A stretch of 49,519 bases of DNA from Pelagimonas sp. Lineage in GTDB: Bacteria > Pseudomonadota > Alphaproteobacteria > Rhodobacterales > Rhodobacteraceae. The notes beneath the pieces are model-generated. The model was not told where the DNA came from. It did not search any database and saw only the letters and a program-made list of their open reading frames with translations. A program made the translations under genes and the position numbers. Where the stretch lies: positions 1 to 49,519 of the forward strand of contig JAOARQ010000023.1 in the NCBI GenBank assembly GCA_025210455.1, given 5' to 3'. Each line of letters starts with the position of its first letter. The stretch's first letter is position 1. This document shows, piece by piece, positions 33,691 to 42,268 of this stretch.

Positions 33691-34359
33691 TCACCCCTGC
33701 TCAAAGCTTTGCGCGATCTGATCCATTCCCTGTGACACATCCCCCGCCATCGCCGCCGAGGCCGCTTCGATGTTCTTGCTTTCCAGCGCCTCAAGCAGAT
33801 CTTTGTGCATATCCGGCAGATTGCGAGTGCCCATTTGGCCACAGACAATGCGCAACGACGGACCAAAGCGCAGCCACAGGCCATCGACCAGATCCGTCAG
33901 AATGGGCGCATCCGCCATCTGGTTCATATGTTGGTGAAAGGCGTGGTTTTCGCGCAGATAGCTGGTGACATCGCCCTTCAAAATGGCTTGATCCAACCGC
34001 AGATCGATCTCGCGCAGCTGCGCAATTCCCTCAGGCGAACAGCGTGCCGCCGCCCGCGCGGCCAATCTTGGTTCCAGCGCAAGCCGCGCCTCGGTCAGCT
34101 CGGTGATCGCTTTGTGATCCAGAACGGGCACAACAATGCGCCGATTGCCCATCGTGTTCAGCGCGCCTTCCGCACTCAGGCGGCGTAGCGCCTCGCGCAC
34201 CGGGGTCATCCCGGCGTCAAGCCGCTCAACCAGCCCCTGAATTGTGACCGGTTCCCCCGGTGCCAGCCCGCCAAATAAAATAAGATCCCGCAAACTGCGA
34301 TAGACCCGCTCATGCGCAGGCAAACCCGCGCGCCCAGAATTCTCTGCCTCAGTATTCAT
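33691..34359 (-). CDS. GntR-family regulator (FCD/FadR type)
   Basis: About 222 residues. An N-terminal winged helix-turn-helix (VYRSLRDLILFGGLAPGEP...LVERLDAGMTPVREALRRLSAEGAL) precedes an all-helical FCD domain (about 85-210) that usually binds an organic acid or amino acid. The start may be ATG at 34359 or the preceding GTG at 34362. It lies between the aminotransferase and the polyamine transporter genes and is divergent from the transporter, so it probably controls this module. An inverted repeat in the gap is a candidate target. Confidence 0.88.
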   Translation of the reverse strand: MNTEAENSGRAGLPAHERVYRSLRDLILFGGLAPGEPVTIQGLVERLDAGMTPVREALRRLSAEGALNTMGNRRIVVPVLDHKAITELTEARLALEPRLAARAAARCSPEGIAQLREIDLRLDQAILKGDVTSYLRENHAFHQHMNQMADAPILTDLVDGLWLRFGPSLRIVCGQMGTRNLPDMHKDLLEALESKNIEAASAAMAGDVSQGMDQIAQSFEQG

Positions 34360-34426
34360 CACTTACTTCATGCCAGTCTTGCCCAACGCCTGACAACCCT
34401 TGCACGGAACATTCTTGCGTGAAACC

Positions 34427-34460
34427 ATCATAAGCGTTGCGAGATAAGGCAACTTATGAT
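34427..34460. promoter_or_regulatory. Inverted repeat before the polyamine transporter operon
   Basis: atcataag (34427-34434) and cttatgat (34453-34460) pair exactly, and ttgc (34437-34440) with gcaa (34449-34452) extend the stem to 12 pairs with a two-base bulge. It lies 51 bases before the start of the binding-protein gene and 67 bases from the GntR gene. It may be the GntR operator or an RNA hairpin in the leader. Confidence 0.5.
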
Positions 34461-34511
34461 CAAAATCCTTGGACGGGGCTGGAAGACCCCGCGACCAACG
34501 GGAGTACAGAA

Positions 34512-35597
34512 ATGAAAAATTCCTTGCTGAGCGTCACTGCGACTCTGGCTCTGGTGGCTGGCATGGCTCAGGCTGATGAAGTCCGGGTGTATAACTGGTC
34601 TGACTATATCGACGAAGCGCTGCTGGCCAAATTCGAAGAAGAAACCGGCCTGAAGCTGATTTACGACGTGTTCGACAGCAACGAGGTTCTGGAAACCAAA
34701 ATGCTTGCGGGCGGCTCTGGCTATGACGTGGTGGTGCCAACCGGCAGCTTCCTTGCACGGCAGATTCAGGCGGGCGTGTTCCAGGAACTGGACAAATCCA
34801 AGCTGACCAACATCGGCAACGCCTGGGATGTGATCGCTGACCGGGTTTCACGCTTTGATGCGGGCAACACCTATTCGATCAACTACATGTGGGGCACAAC
34901 CGGTATCGGTGTGAACACCGCCAAGGTCAAAGCGGCGTTGGGCGGGAATGCCCCGGTCGACAGTCTGGCACTGGTTTTTGACCCGGCGAATATGGAAAAG
35001 CTGGCGGAATGTGGCGTGCACCTTCTGGACGCCCCTGATGAAATGATGCCCGCCGCGCTGACCTATCTGGGTCTTGATCCCAACAGCCACGACAAGGCGG
35101 AACTGGAACAGGCCGCCGGCGTCATTCAGGCCGTTGCGCCGCATATCCAGAAATTCCACAGCTCGGAATACATCAACGCGCTGGCCAATGGCGATATCTG
35201 CGTGGCCGTCGGCTGGTCTGGTGATGTGCTGCAGGCACGCGACCGCGCTGCCGAAGCGGGCAATGGCGTAGAAATCCAGTACAACGCCCCCAAAGAGGGT
35301 GCGCTGATGTGGTTTGACCAGATGGCCATTCCGGTGGACGCCCCCAACCCTGAGGGAGCGCATAAGTTCCTGAACTTCATGCTGGATGCCCAGAACATGG
35401 CAGCGGCGTCGAACTATGTGAACTATGCCAATGGCAACAAGGCTGCGCAGGAATTCCTCTCGGAACAGGTGATCAAGGATCCTGCGATCTACCCATCAGA
35501 TGAAGCCATGGCGAACACATACATCAAAGACGGTTATCCGCCAAAGACTCAGCGTGTGGTGACACGCCTTTGGACCCGCATCAAATCGGGCATCTGA
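34512..35597 (+). CDS. Periplasmic polyamine-binding protein (PotF/SpuD-like)
   Basis: 361 residues. A Sec signal peptide (1-21, ending GMAQA) is followed by a periplasmic-binding-protein fold opening DEVRVYNWSDYID, the typical start of the PotD/PotF family, and later SGYDVVVPTGSFLARQIQAG. Such proteins bind putrescine or spermidine; the specificity is not settled here. Start is fixed by GGGAG seven bases before the ATG at 34512; the longer frame upstream is unsupported. First gene of the uptake operon; a hairpin after its stop may lower read-through into potA. Confidence 0.92.
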   Translation: MKNSLLSVTATLALVAGMAQADEVRVYNWSDYIDEALLAKFEEETGLKLIYDVFDSNEVLETKMLAGGSGYDVVVPTGSFLARQIQAGVFQELDKSKLTNIGNAWDVIADRVSRFDAGNTYSINYMWGTTGIGVNTAKVKAALGGNAPVDSLALVFDPANMEKLAECGVHLLDAPDEMMPAALTYLGLDPNSHDKAELEQAAGVIQAVAPHIQKFHSSEYINALANGDICVAVGWSGDVLQARDRAAEAGNGVEIQYNAPKEGALMWFDQMAIPVDAPNPEGAHKFLNFMLDAQNMAAASNYVNYANGNKAAQEFLSEQVIKDPAIYPSDEAMANTYIKDGYPPKTQRVVTRLWTRIKSGI

Positions 35598-35610
35598 TCC
35601 CGTTTTTTCG

Positions 35611-35643
35611 AACCCGCGCCAGACCTGTTCCGGCGCGGGTTTT
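35611..35643 (+). terminator. Partial terminator between the binding protein and potA
   Basis: aacccgcgcc (35611-35620) / ggcgcgggtt (35632-35641) with an eleven-base loop, followed by TTTGT. Hairpins here are common after binding-protein genes and let it be made in excess over the membrane parts. Distance to potA is 27 bases. Confidence 0.7.
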
Positions 35644-35669
35644 GTACCCCAAGAAGATGTTTAGGACGC

Positions 35670-37046
35670 ATGGCGCACACCGTTTTTTCCCCCTGGACCG
35701 ATCCGAACGCAAAACCACTGATCCAATTCAAAGGGGTCACAAAACGTTTTGGTGATTTTGTAGCCATTGATGATCTGACACTCGATATTTACGAACGCGA
35801 ATTCTATGCGCTGCTGGGGCCGTCAGGCTGTGGCAAAACCACGATGATGCGGATGCTGGCCGGGTTTGAAACCCCAACCGAAGGTCAGATTTTTCTGGGT
35901 GGGCAGGATATTGGCGCGGTGCCGCCCAACAAACGCTCGGTCAATATGATGTTCCAGAGCTATGCACTGTTTCCGCATCTGTCGATCTGGGAAAACATCG
36001 CCTTTGGCCTGAAGCGCGAAGGCAAAGACCGGGCCTTTATCGCCGATCGCGTGCAAGAAATGCTGCGCCTGACCCGGATGGAGAAATTTGCCCAGCGCAA
36101 GCCGCATCAGGTGTCTGGGGGCCAGCGTCAGCGGGTGGCGCTGGCGCGTTCTCTGGCCAAGGCGCCCAAACTGCTGTTGCTGGATGAACCGCTGGGTGCG
36201 CTGGACAAAAAGCTGCGCGAAGAAACCCAGTTTGAACTGATGGACATTCAGGAAAAAACCGGCACCACCTTTGTGATTGTCACCCACGATCAGGAAGAGG
36301 CTATGACCGTGGCCAGCCGGGTGGCTGTGATGGATCACGGCAAGGTCATTCAGGTGGCCACGCCGGATGTGATCTATGAAGCGCCAAACTCGGTTTACGT
36401 GGCGGATTTCATTGGCGATGTGAACCTGTTTCGCGGCAAGGCGCAAAAGCGCCCTGAACCCACCAAAGAAACCGCTCCGCAACCCGCACCCGAACCCCCT
36501 GTTGCTGCGCCCAAAGCTGCGGCCCCAGCAGAACGCGTGGCCCAACCCAATGAGTTGGGGAAATGGTTGCATGACAAGGTGCTGCACCCGGTTTTGGGCC
36601 GACGCGAAGAGCCCCAGCCCGCCCTGCCAGCCCCAACGGCTGATGAGCTTTCAAATCCTGTGACACAGGCCCAACCCCCGGCCAAAGCTGAGGCGACCGA
36701 GCCCCCCGCCGGTGGCATCGAAATTCACTGGGCTGATGGGCAGCCTAAGGTCATCGCCACAAATGGCGATACCGCACTCGATGGCAAAGAGGTTTGCCTC
36801 GCGCTGCGCCCCGAAAAGATCGGCATCTCGAAGGACAAGCCAGTTGCGCCAAACGTTCTGCGCGGCAAGGTGATCGACATTGGCTATCTGGGGAATATCT
36901 CGACCTATCATGTGGAGCTGGCTGATGGGTTAATGGTGAAATCACAGGTGACCAACACCCGCCGCATTTCCCGCCGCGATATCACCTGGGAAGACGAGGT
37001 CTGGCTGTCATTCACCGCAACTGCTGGCGTGGTGCTTGAGAAATGA
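35670..37046 (+). CDS. potA: Polyamine ABC transporter ATPase (PotA-like) with a long linker insertion
   Basis: 458 residues. ATPase of the transporter: Walker A GPSGCGKT (50-57), Q-loop Gln96, signature VSGGQ (148-152), Walker B LLLLDEP (168-174), switch His206. The C-terminal TOBE-type domain resumes near 350 (VLRGKVIDIGYLGNISTYHVEL split later). Between them residues 257-348 form a Pro/Ala/Glu-rich insertion with one amphipathic segment (NELGKWLHDKVLHPVLGRR, 294-312) not usual in PotA, whose usual length is about 360-380. No frameshift is needed. Upstream AGGA is weak. Followed by the two permeases. Confidence 0.92.
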   Translation: MAHTVFSPWTDPNAKPLIQFKGVTKRFGDFVAIDDLTLDIYEREFYALLGPSGCGKTTMMRMLAGFETPTEGQIFLGGQDIGAVPPNKRSVNMMFQSYALFPHLSIWENIAFGLKREGKDRAFIADRVQEMLRLTRMEKFAQRKPHQVSGGQRQRVALARSLAKAPKLLLLDEPLGALDKKLREETQFELMDIQEKTGTTFVIVTHDQEEAMTVASRVAVMDHGKVIQVATPDVIYEAPNSVYVADFIGDVNLFRGKAQKRPEPTKETAPQPAPEPPVAAPKAAAPAERVAQPNELGKWLHDKVLHPVLGRREEPQPALPAPTADELSNPVTQAQPPAKAEATEPPAGGIEIHWADGQPKVIATNGDTALDGKEVCLALRPEKIGISKDKPVAPNVLRGKVIDIGYLGNISTYHVELADGLMVKSQVTNTRRISRRDITWEDEVWLSFTATAGVVLEK

Positions 37047-37079
37047 CCGCCCTGATCCCTTTCAACTGGGGGCTTTGCC

Positions 37080-37970
37080 ATGCGTAAGGCCGTTGTGATC
37101 TCGATCCCTTACATCTGGTTGCTGGTGCTCTTTCTGGTACCCTTCCTGATCGTTTTCAAAATCTCGCTGTCGGATGCGGCCATTGCCCGCCCACCCTATC
37201 TGCCCGTACTGGATTTCGCCCAGGGGCTGGCTGGCCTGCGCGATTTCCTGAGCGAACTTGATTTCGAAAACTATGTCTGGCTGACCGAAGACGAACTCTA
37301 TTGGCGCGCCTATCTGTCTTCGCTGAAGATCGCCGCGATTTCGACCTTTCTGACATTGCTGGTGGGCTATCCCATTGCCTATGGCATGGCCAAAGCGCCC
37401 GATGAATGGCGGCCCACCCTGCTGATGCTGGTGATCCTGCCCTTCTGGACCAGCTTTCTGATCCGCGTTTACGCGTGGATGGGCATCCTGTCGAACGAAG
37501 GGCTGCTGAATCAGCTTTTGCTGGGATTGGGGCTGATTTCTGATCCTCTGATCATTCTGAACACCAATACCGCTGTGTATATCGGGATCATCTACACCTA
37601 TCTGCCTTTCATGATCCTGCCGATCTATTCGGCGCTTGAAAAGCTGGATGAAAGCCTGCTGGAAGCCGCCGAAGATCTGGGCTGTTCCCGGTTCGAAGCT
37701 TTCTGGCTGGTGACATTTCCGCTGTCGAAAAACGGCATCATAGCCGGCAGCTTCCTCGTGTTTATTCCCACATTGGGCGAATTTGTGATCCCGTCCCTGT
37801 TGGGCGGATCAAAAACGCTGATGATCGGCAAAGTCCTGTGGGAAGAGTTCTTTTCGAACCGTGACTGGCCTGTGGCGTCTGCGGTGGCGGTCATATTGCT
37901 GCTGATCCTGATCATCCCGATCATCCTGTTCCAGCGGTCAGAAGAAAAAGCGCGGGAGTCAGAGCGATGA
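37080..37970 (+). CDS. potB: Polyamine ABC transporter permease (PotB-like)
   Basis: 296 residues, about six membrane helices. The cytoplasmic EAA loop that touches the ATPase is clear (LLEAAEDLGCSRFEAFWLVTFP). GGGGG seven bases upstream supports the ATG. Its stop overlaps the potC start by four bases (ATGA). Together with potC it forms the pore for putrescine- or spermidine-type substrates, in agreement with the neighbouring binding protein. Confidence 0.92.
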   Translation: MRKAVVISIPYIWLLVLFLVPFLIVFKISLSDAAIARPPYLPVLDFAQGLAGLRDFLSELDFENYVWLTEDELYWRAYLSSLKIAAISTFLTLLVGYPIAYGMAKAPDEWRPTLLMLVILPFWTSFLIRVYAWMGILSNEGLLNQLLLGLGLISDPLIILNTNTAVYIGIIYTYLPFMILPIYSALEKLDESLLEAAEDLGCSRFEAFWLVTFPLSKNGIIAGSFLVFIPTLGEFVIPSLLGGSKTLMIGKVLWEEFFSNRDWPVASAVAVILLLILIIPIILFQRSEEKARESER

Positions 37971-38785
37971 GACGGTTTTCATGGTTCAACGCAACCGCGC
38001 TGACGCTGGGCTTTGCCTTTCTCTATCTGCCGATGATCATTCTGGTGGTCTATAGCTTCAACGGTGGTCGCCTCGTCACCGTTTGGGCAGGGTTTTCAAC
38101 CAAATGGTATGCTGAGCTGCTGCAAAACGATGCCTTTCTGGATGCGGCCTGGGTGACAATCAAAGTCGCGGTCATGTCGTCGACAATCGCGACGGTTCTG
38201 GGCACCATGGCCGCTTATACGCTGGTACGTATGGGGCGTTTTCCGGGACGCACCCTGTTTTCCGGCATGATTTACGCGCCGCTTGTCATGCCCGAAGTCA
38301 TTACCGGCCTGTCTTTGCTGCTGCTGTTCATTGGCATCGGTCTGGATCGCGGTGTGATAACCATTGTTCTGGCCCATACAACCTTTGCCATGTGCTATGT
38401 GTCCGTGGTGGTCAGTTCGCGCCTGAGCAGCTTTGACCAATCTCTGGAAGAGGCCGCGCTGGATCTCGGGGCCACCCCGTTTGAAACCTTCCGCCTTGTC
38501 ACCCTGCCCATTATCGCCCCGGCGGTGATTTCCGGGTGGCTGCTGGCCTTTACCCTGTCGCTCGACGATCTGGTGATTGCCTCATTCACCACAGGCCCAT
38601 CCGCCACGACATTGCCGATCAAAATCTTCTCAGCGGTGCGTCTGGGCGTGTCTCCCGAAATCAATGCGCTGTCGACGCTCATGATCGCGATTGTAACGAT
38701 GGGGGTAATCAGCGCTTCGCTGATTTCGAAACGCGCAGCCATCCGGCAAAAGCAGGAAGAGCGCGCCGCTGAGCAGACCACGTGA
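37967..38785 (+). CDS. potC: Polyamine ABC transporter permease (PotC-like)
   Basis: 272 residues, about six membrane helices. The EAA loop is LEEAALDLGATPFETFRLVTLP. The N-terminal helix region YLPMIILVVYSFN is typical for PotC. The ATG overlaps the potB stop and the stop overlaps the GTG of the following oxidase gene by four bases, so all four last genes are translationally coupled. Confidence 0.92.
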   Translation: MRRFSWFNATALTLGFAFLYLPMIILVVYSFNGGRLVTVWAGFSTKWYAELLQNDAFLDAAWVTIKVAVMSSTIATVLGTMAAYTLVRMGRFPGRTLFSGMIYAPLVMPEVITGLSLLLLFIGIGLDRGVITIVLAHTTFAMCYVSVVVSSRLSSFDQSLEEAALDLGATPFETFRLVTLPIIAPAVISGWLLAFTLSLDDLVIASFTTGPSATTLPIKIFSAVRLGVSPEINALSTLMIAIVTMGVISASLISKRAAIRQKQEERAAEQTT

Positions 38786-40092
38786 ACCGCATTTACGAGG
38801 CAGGCGCCTATGGCCCTCAGGGGGCTTGTTTCTGGCGTGATACGGTTTCGCCCGCGGACTGGCCAAAGCTAAGCGGCCCGCACCAGGCGGATGTGGCCAT
38901 CGTAGGTGGTGGTTTCACTGGGTTAAACGCCGCCCTGCATCTGGCGCAGTCCGGTGTGAATGTGGCTGTCATTGATGCGGAACATCCGGGCTGGGGGGCC
39001 TCTGGCCGCAATGGAGGCTTTTGCTGTCTGGGTGGCGCCAAGGCCCCCGACGCTTTGCTAAACAAACGCTTTGGCGCGGGGGCAGCACAGGATTGGGCAG
39101 ATCTGGAACGCCTTGCAGTTCAGCATGTTGACGGGCTGATTTCGCAGAACCACTGGGATGTCGATCACCATTCGCGGGGCGAAACCCTGCTGGCGCACAC
39201 AGCGCGAAAATGGGCCGGGATGCAGGCCGACGCCGTTGCTTTAGCCGAGACCTACAAAGTGACCCCGCAGCTTGTCCCGCGCGATGCGCTGCAGGCCGAG
39301 GGGCTTGGCGGGCCTTGGCATGGGGCGATGACGCTCCCGATTGGATTTGCCCTGAACCCACGCAAGTACCATAGCCATTTAGCGCAGGCCGTGCATGGCG
39401 CAGGTGGCAGGCTGTTCGCCTACAGCCCGGTGACGGGGATAGAGCGATCAAACGGATGGGTGCTGCACAGCCCGAAGGGGGCAATCACCGCAGATCAGGT
39501 GATCATCGCCACCAATGGTTATTCCTCTGAAAACCTGCCCGATTGGCTGCGGGCGCGGTATCTGCCTGTGCAATCCAGCGTGATCGTCACCCGCCCGCTC
39601 AGCGATCATGAACAACAGGCGCAGGGCTGGTTTTCGGATCAGATGGCCTATGATACCCGCCAATTGCTGCACTACTTTCGCAAGCTGCCGGATGGGCGGT
39701 TTCTGTTCGGGATGCGCGGTGGACTGCGCGCCACCAGATGTGAAAACCGCAGCATCGCAAAGCGCATCCGGCAGAATTTTGCCCGCCTCTTTCCCGCATG
39801 GAAAGATGTTGAAATCACCCATGAATGGTCTGGGCTGGTCTGCATGATGGCCGGTCTGACGCCTTTTGTTGGCGAAGTGCCCGGGCACAATGGGCTGTTT
39901 GCCGCGCTAGGGTATCACGGCAATGGCGTGGCCATGGGCAGCTATGCGGGCAAAAGACTGGCCCAGCACATTGTCGGACAAGACAGGCTGCCCGAACTGC
40001 TGACCACCCCGCCTAGGCGCTTTCCCTTGGGTCGTCATCGCCGCCATCTGCTGCGTCCGGCCTATATGGTTGCCGAGTTGTTTGATCTTTAA
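38782..40092 (+). CDS. FAD-dependent amine oxidoreductase (PuuB-like gamma-glutamylputrescine oxidase family)
   Basis: 436 residues, GTG start in a GTGA overlap with potC. The N-terminal Rossmann motif VAIVGGGFTGLNAALHLAQSGVNVAVID binds FAD; the DAO-type fold follows, with GRNGGFCC and the C-terminal FAALGYHGNGVAMGSYAGK typical of the PuuB/OrdL group. Members oxidise gamma-glutamylputrescine or other amines to aldehydes plus H2O2. Coupling to the permease genes and the nearby SpuC-like aminotransferase support a polyamine substrate. No PuuA ligase is in the window, so free amine or a ligase elsewhere is possible. Confidence 0.85.
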   Translation: MNRIYEAGAYGPQGACFWRDTVSPADWPKLSGPHQADVAIVGGGFTGLNAALHLAQSGVNVAVIDAEHPGWGASGRNGGFCCLGGAKAPDALLNKRFGAGAAQDWADLERLAVQHVDGLISQNHWDVDHHSRGETLLAHTARKWAGMQADAVALAETYKVTPQLVPRDALQAEGLGGPWHGAMTLPIGFALNPRKYHSHLAQAVHGAGGRLFAYSPVTGIERSNGWVLHSPKGAITADQVIIATNGYSSENLPDWLRARYLPVQSSVIVTRPLSDHEQQAQGWFSDQMAYDTRQLLHYFRKLPDGRFLFGMRGGLRATRCENRSIAKRIRQNFARLFPAWKDVEITHEWSGLVCMMAGLTPFVGEVPGHNGLFAALGYHGNGVAMGSYAGKRLAQHIVGQDRLPELLTTPPRRFPLGRHRRHLLRPAYMVAELFDL

Positions 40093-41003
40093 CCCTGAGG
40101 CGTCATCCCCGGACGCGCCTTGCCGCGTTTTAGCCCCAGCTGCCGTTCACGCCAGACGATCATCACCCCCGCAGACATGACAATCAGCGACCCCAGAATA
40201 ATTGGCAGCGTTGGCCATTCATCAAAGAACACCACGCCAAACAGGATCGCAAACAGGATCGACGCATAATCAAACGGCGCCACGACCGAGGCCTCAGCGA
40301 ACTTATACGATGACGTCAGAAAAATCTGCGCAAGTCCCCCCACCAACCCTGCAGAGGCCAGCATCACAAAGGCATGAAATGGCGGCATCACCCAGCCAAA
40401 CGGCAGGGACAGCAGGGAAAACAGCGTCGCGGTCAACGAGAAATAGAAAACGATGGCTGATGTTTCCTCGGTCGCGACCAGCCGGCGGATCTGGATCTGC
40501 GCCAGCGCCCGGAAGACCGCTGAGGCCAGGATCAGCCCTACGCCCCATAGTGCAGCATCTGACAGATCATCCAGCGTCAAACGCGGCCAGAGGATCACCA
40601 CAACGCCCACCAGACCAATCAGAACCGTTGTGATCCGAAACGCCCGCAGCCTTTCCCCTAGCAGAACCGACGCAAAAACCACCGTCAGCAGCGGGGCCGC
40701 ATAGCCCAGCGCGGTGACCTCGGGCAGAGGCAAAAGCGCAAGCGCAGCAAAGCCAAATCCCATGGCCGTCCCCCCGATAAACCCGCGCCAGGCATGGCCC
40801 GCAAGGTTTTGCGCCTTTAGACCGGTGCGCAGATCACCGCGCAGAAACAGCCAGATCAGGATGATCGGCATGGCAAAGAATGATCTGAAAAACACCGCTT
40901 CGCCTGCCGGAACAAAGGCCGATCCGGCCTTGATCAAGACTGCCATGATGGAAAACAGGAAAACGGCGATCAATTTCAGCGCAATGCCGCGCAGAGGGGA
41001 CAT
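40089..41003 (-). CDS. DMT-superfamily (EamA) transporter
   Basis: 304 residues, ten predicted helices in two EamA repeats. Such proteins usually export amino acids, metabolites or drugs; the substrate is unknown. The ATG has AGGAG five bases upstream. It is convergent with the amine oxidase; their stop codons overlap within TTAA. It is the last gene of a minus-strand group (lipoprotein, DUF6478-like, small unknown, this gene) with short gaps. A second DMT gene lies at 46598. Confidence 0.9.
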   Translation of the reverse strand: MSPLRGIALKLIAVFLFSIMAVLIKAGSAFVPAGEAVFFRSFFAMPIILIWLFLRGDLRTGLKAQNLAGHAWRGFIGGTAMGFGFAALALLPLPEVTALGYAAPLLTVVFASVLLGERLRAFRITTVLIGLVGVVVILWPRLTLDDLSDAALWGVGLILASAVFRALAQIQIRRLVATEETSAIVFYFSLTATLFSLLSLPFGWVMPPFHAFVMLASAGLVGGLAQIFLTSSYKFAEASVVAPFDYASILFAILFGVVFFDEWPTLPIILGSLIVMSAGVMIVWRERQLGLKRGKARPGMTPQG

Positions 41004-41033
41004 GGAAACTCCTGTCAGGGAAAATCCACCCGT

Positions 41034-41408
41034 TCAGGTGGTCTCAAGGCAATGGCGGCGGAAGGCCCGTTTGAGCATATCCAGCTCGGCGCGCAGCAGA
41101 TCCACCTCGGTGCGGATATCATCATCCAGAACCTCACCGGCAATCAAGGAAAAGCTGCCCAGATCACTGTCATCAGTCATGTCGGAAATCAGAAAGGTCT
41201 GCACCCCGTCCCCCACCGCCTCAATCGGGACGGGAATGCGCAGAACAAACTCGGTCTCTTTGCCGGTCTGGGTAACGGTCACACCCGTTACATCGCGGTC
41301 ACGCAGCCGCACGGAAACCTCAGGCGGTGCCCCCGCCTCATGTGCGATCAGCAGACCTTCCCAGATTCCATCTTTGAAGCGTGTTTTTGTCAGTGAATAG
41401 CTGCTCAT
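41034..41408 (-). CDS. Small protein of unknown function
   Basis: 124 residues, cytoplasmic. The first two thirds look like a beta sandwich (MSSYSLTKTRFKDGIWEGLL, VSVRLRDRDVTGVTVTQ, VLRIPVPIEAVGDGVQTFLI). The last 35 residues form an acidic helix (DDDIRTEVDLLRAELDMLKRAF) suited to coiled-coil pairing. I do not recognise a named family. It lies 17 bases after the DUF6478-like gene and 30 bases before the DMT gene, so a shared transcript is likely. Confidence 0.75.
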   Translation of the reverse strand: MSSYSLTKTRFKDGIWEGLLIAHEAGAPPEVSVRLRDRDVTGVTVTQTGKETEFVLRIPVPIEAVGDGVQTFLISDMTDDSDLGSFSLIAGEVLDDDIRTEVDLLRAELDMLKRAFRRHCLETT

Positions 41409-41425
41409 CTCAGGGCCCGTCTTTG

Positions 41426-42199
41426 TCAGAGTTCCGCGCGTTTGCGGCGGCTAAAGGTCAGATCCCGCAGGACCACCTGATTCATTTCCGGACCTTCAAA
41501 GATCAGATCCAGCCACATGCCTTCCACCCGCTTTTCGTTCAGCTTGGTATAGGCCAGATCAAATTCGACCACGATTTCCTCTTCGTGCAGCGGCAGTTCG
41601 CGCACAATCTGTTCGGTATTGGGGCCGTGTTTGACATTCAGCCGGGCAAAGATTTCCAGCGGTTTTTCCATCTCAACGATAGATTCAACACGCAAAAGGT
41701 GCTTGCGTTGCAAGCCTTTGCAGGCCTCATGCGGCAGATCAATTGCCAAAGACAGATATGAGCCATCAAAGCGGAACACATCCATGCGCAGCCCATAGGC
41801 CGCCAGATCCGCTTCGCGCATGTTGCGCAGCTGGCGCAGGGTCAGTTCGGACTGCGCACAGTCATGGAACAGCGTCACCTCGCGCCCCAGCATGGATTTG
41901 CTTTCTGCAGAGGCCACGCCCTGAACAGCCAGCGGCCCACACCACAGTTCAGGACGCCAGGCCCAATCCGCATCAACCGGCCGGTGAAAATTCTGATTTC
42001 CCAAAATGGGCAGCGCCAGACGTTCATCCGCCGTGTGCATCAAACGATCAATCTGGCTTTTGATTGCCCGGGCCTGACTGCGCTGGCGCCGAAGCGCTGG
42101 CAGATCGGTTGTTTTGGCCCCATCTGCAACCCGGGTCCACGCCCGCAGTGACGCAGCATGCAGCGCGCGATCCAACCACCTTTGCGAGTCACCTGCCAT
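41426..42199 (-). CDS. DUF6478-like protein of unknown function
   Basis: 257 residues, no signal or membrane helix. Basic N-terminal helices (LDRALHAASLRAW, LPALRRQRSQARAIKSQID) precede a domain with many conserved-looking aromatic and acidic residues (DADWAWRPELWCGPL, VFRFDGSYLSLAIDLP, KRVEGMWLDLIFEGPEMN). It matches my memory of DUF6478, a roseobacter family, with moderate certainty. Function unknown. The ribosome-binding site is weak. Co-directional with the lipoprotein gene upstream (70-base gap) and the small protein downstream. Confidence 0.7.
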   Translation of the reverse strand: MAGDSQRWLDRALHAASLRAWTRVADGAKTTDLPALRRQRSQARAIKSQIDRLMHTADERLALPILGNQNFHRPVDADWAWRPELWCGPLAVQGVASAESKSMLGREVTLFHDCAQSELTLRQLRNMREADLAAYGLRMDVFRFDGSYLSLAIDLPHEACKGLQRKHLLRVESIVEMEKPLEIFARLNVKHGPNTEQIVRELPLHEEEIVVEFDLAYTKLNEKRVEGMWLDLIFEGPEMNQVVLRDLTFSRRKRAEL

Positions 42200-42231
42200 C
42201 AGCCAAAATCTCTTTCGTTCGTGTCACTTGG

Positions 42232-42242
42232 GAAACCGTTTC
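42232..42242. promoter_or_regulatory. Short palindrome before the DUF6478-like gene
   Basis: gaaac-c-gtttc is an exact 5-1-5 palindrome 33 bases before the start of the DUF6478-like gene, and a further ggaaac lies at 42249-42254. It could be a small operator, or chance at this size. Confidence 0.25.
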
Positions 42243-42268
42243 TAATACGGAAACTATTATGACAACTC

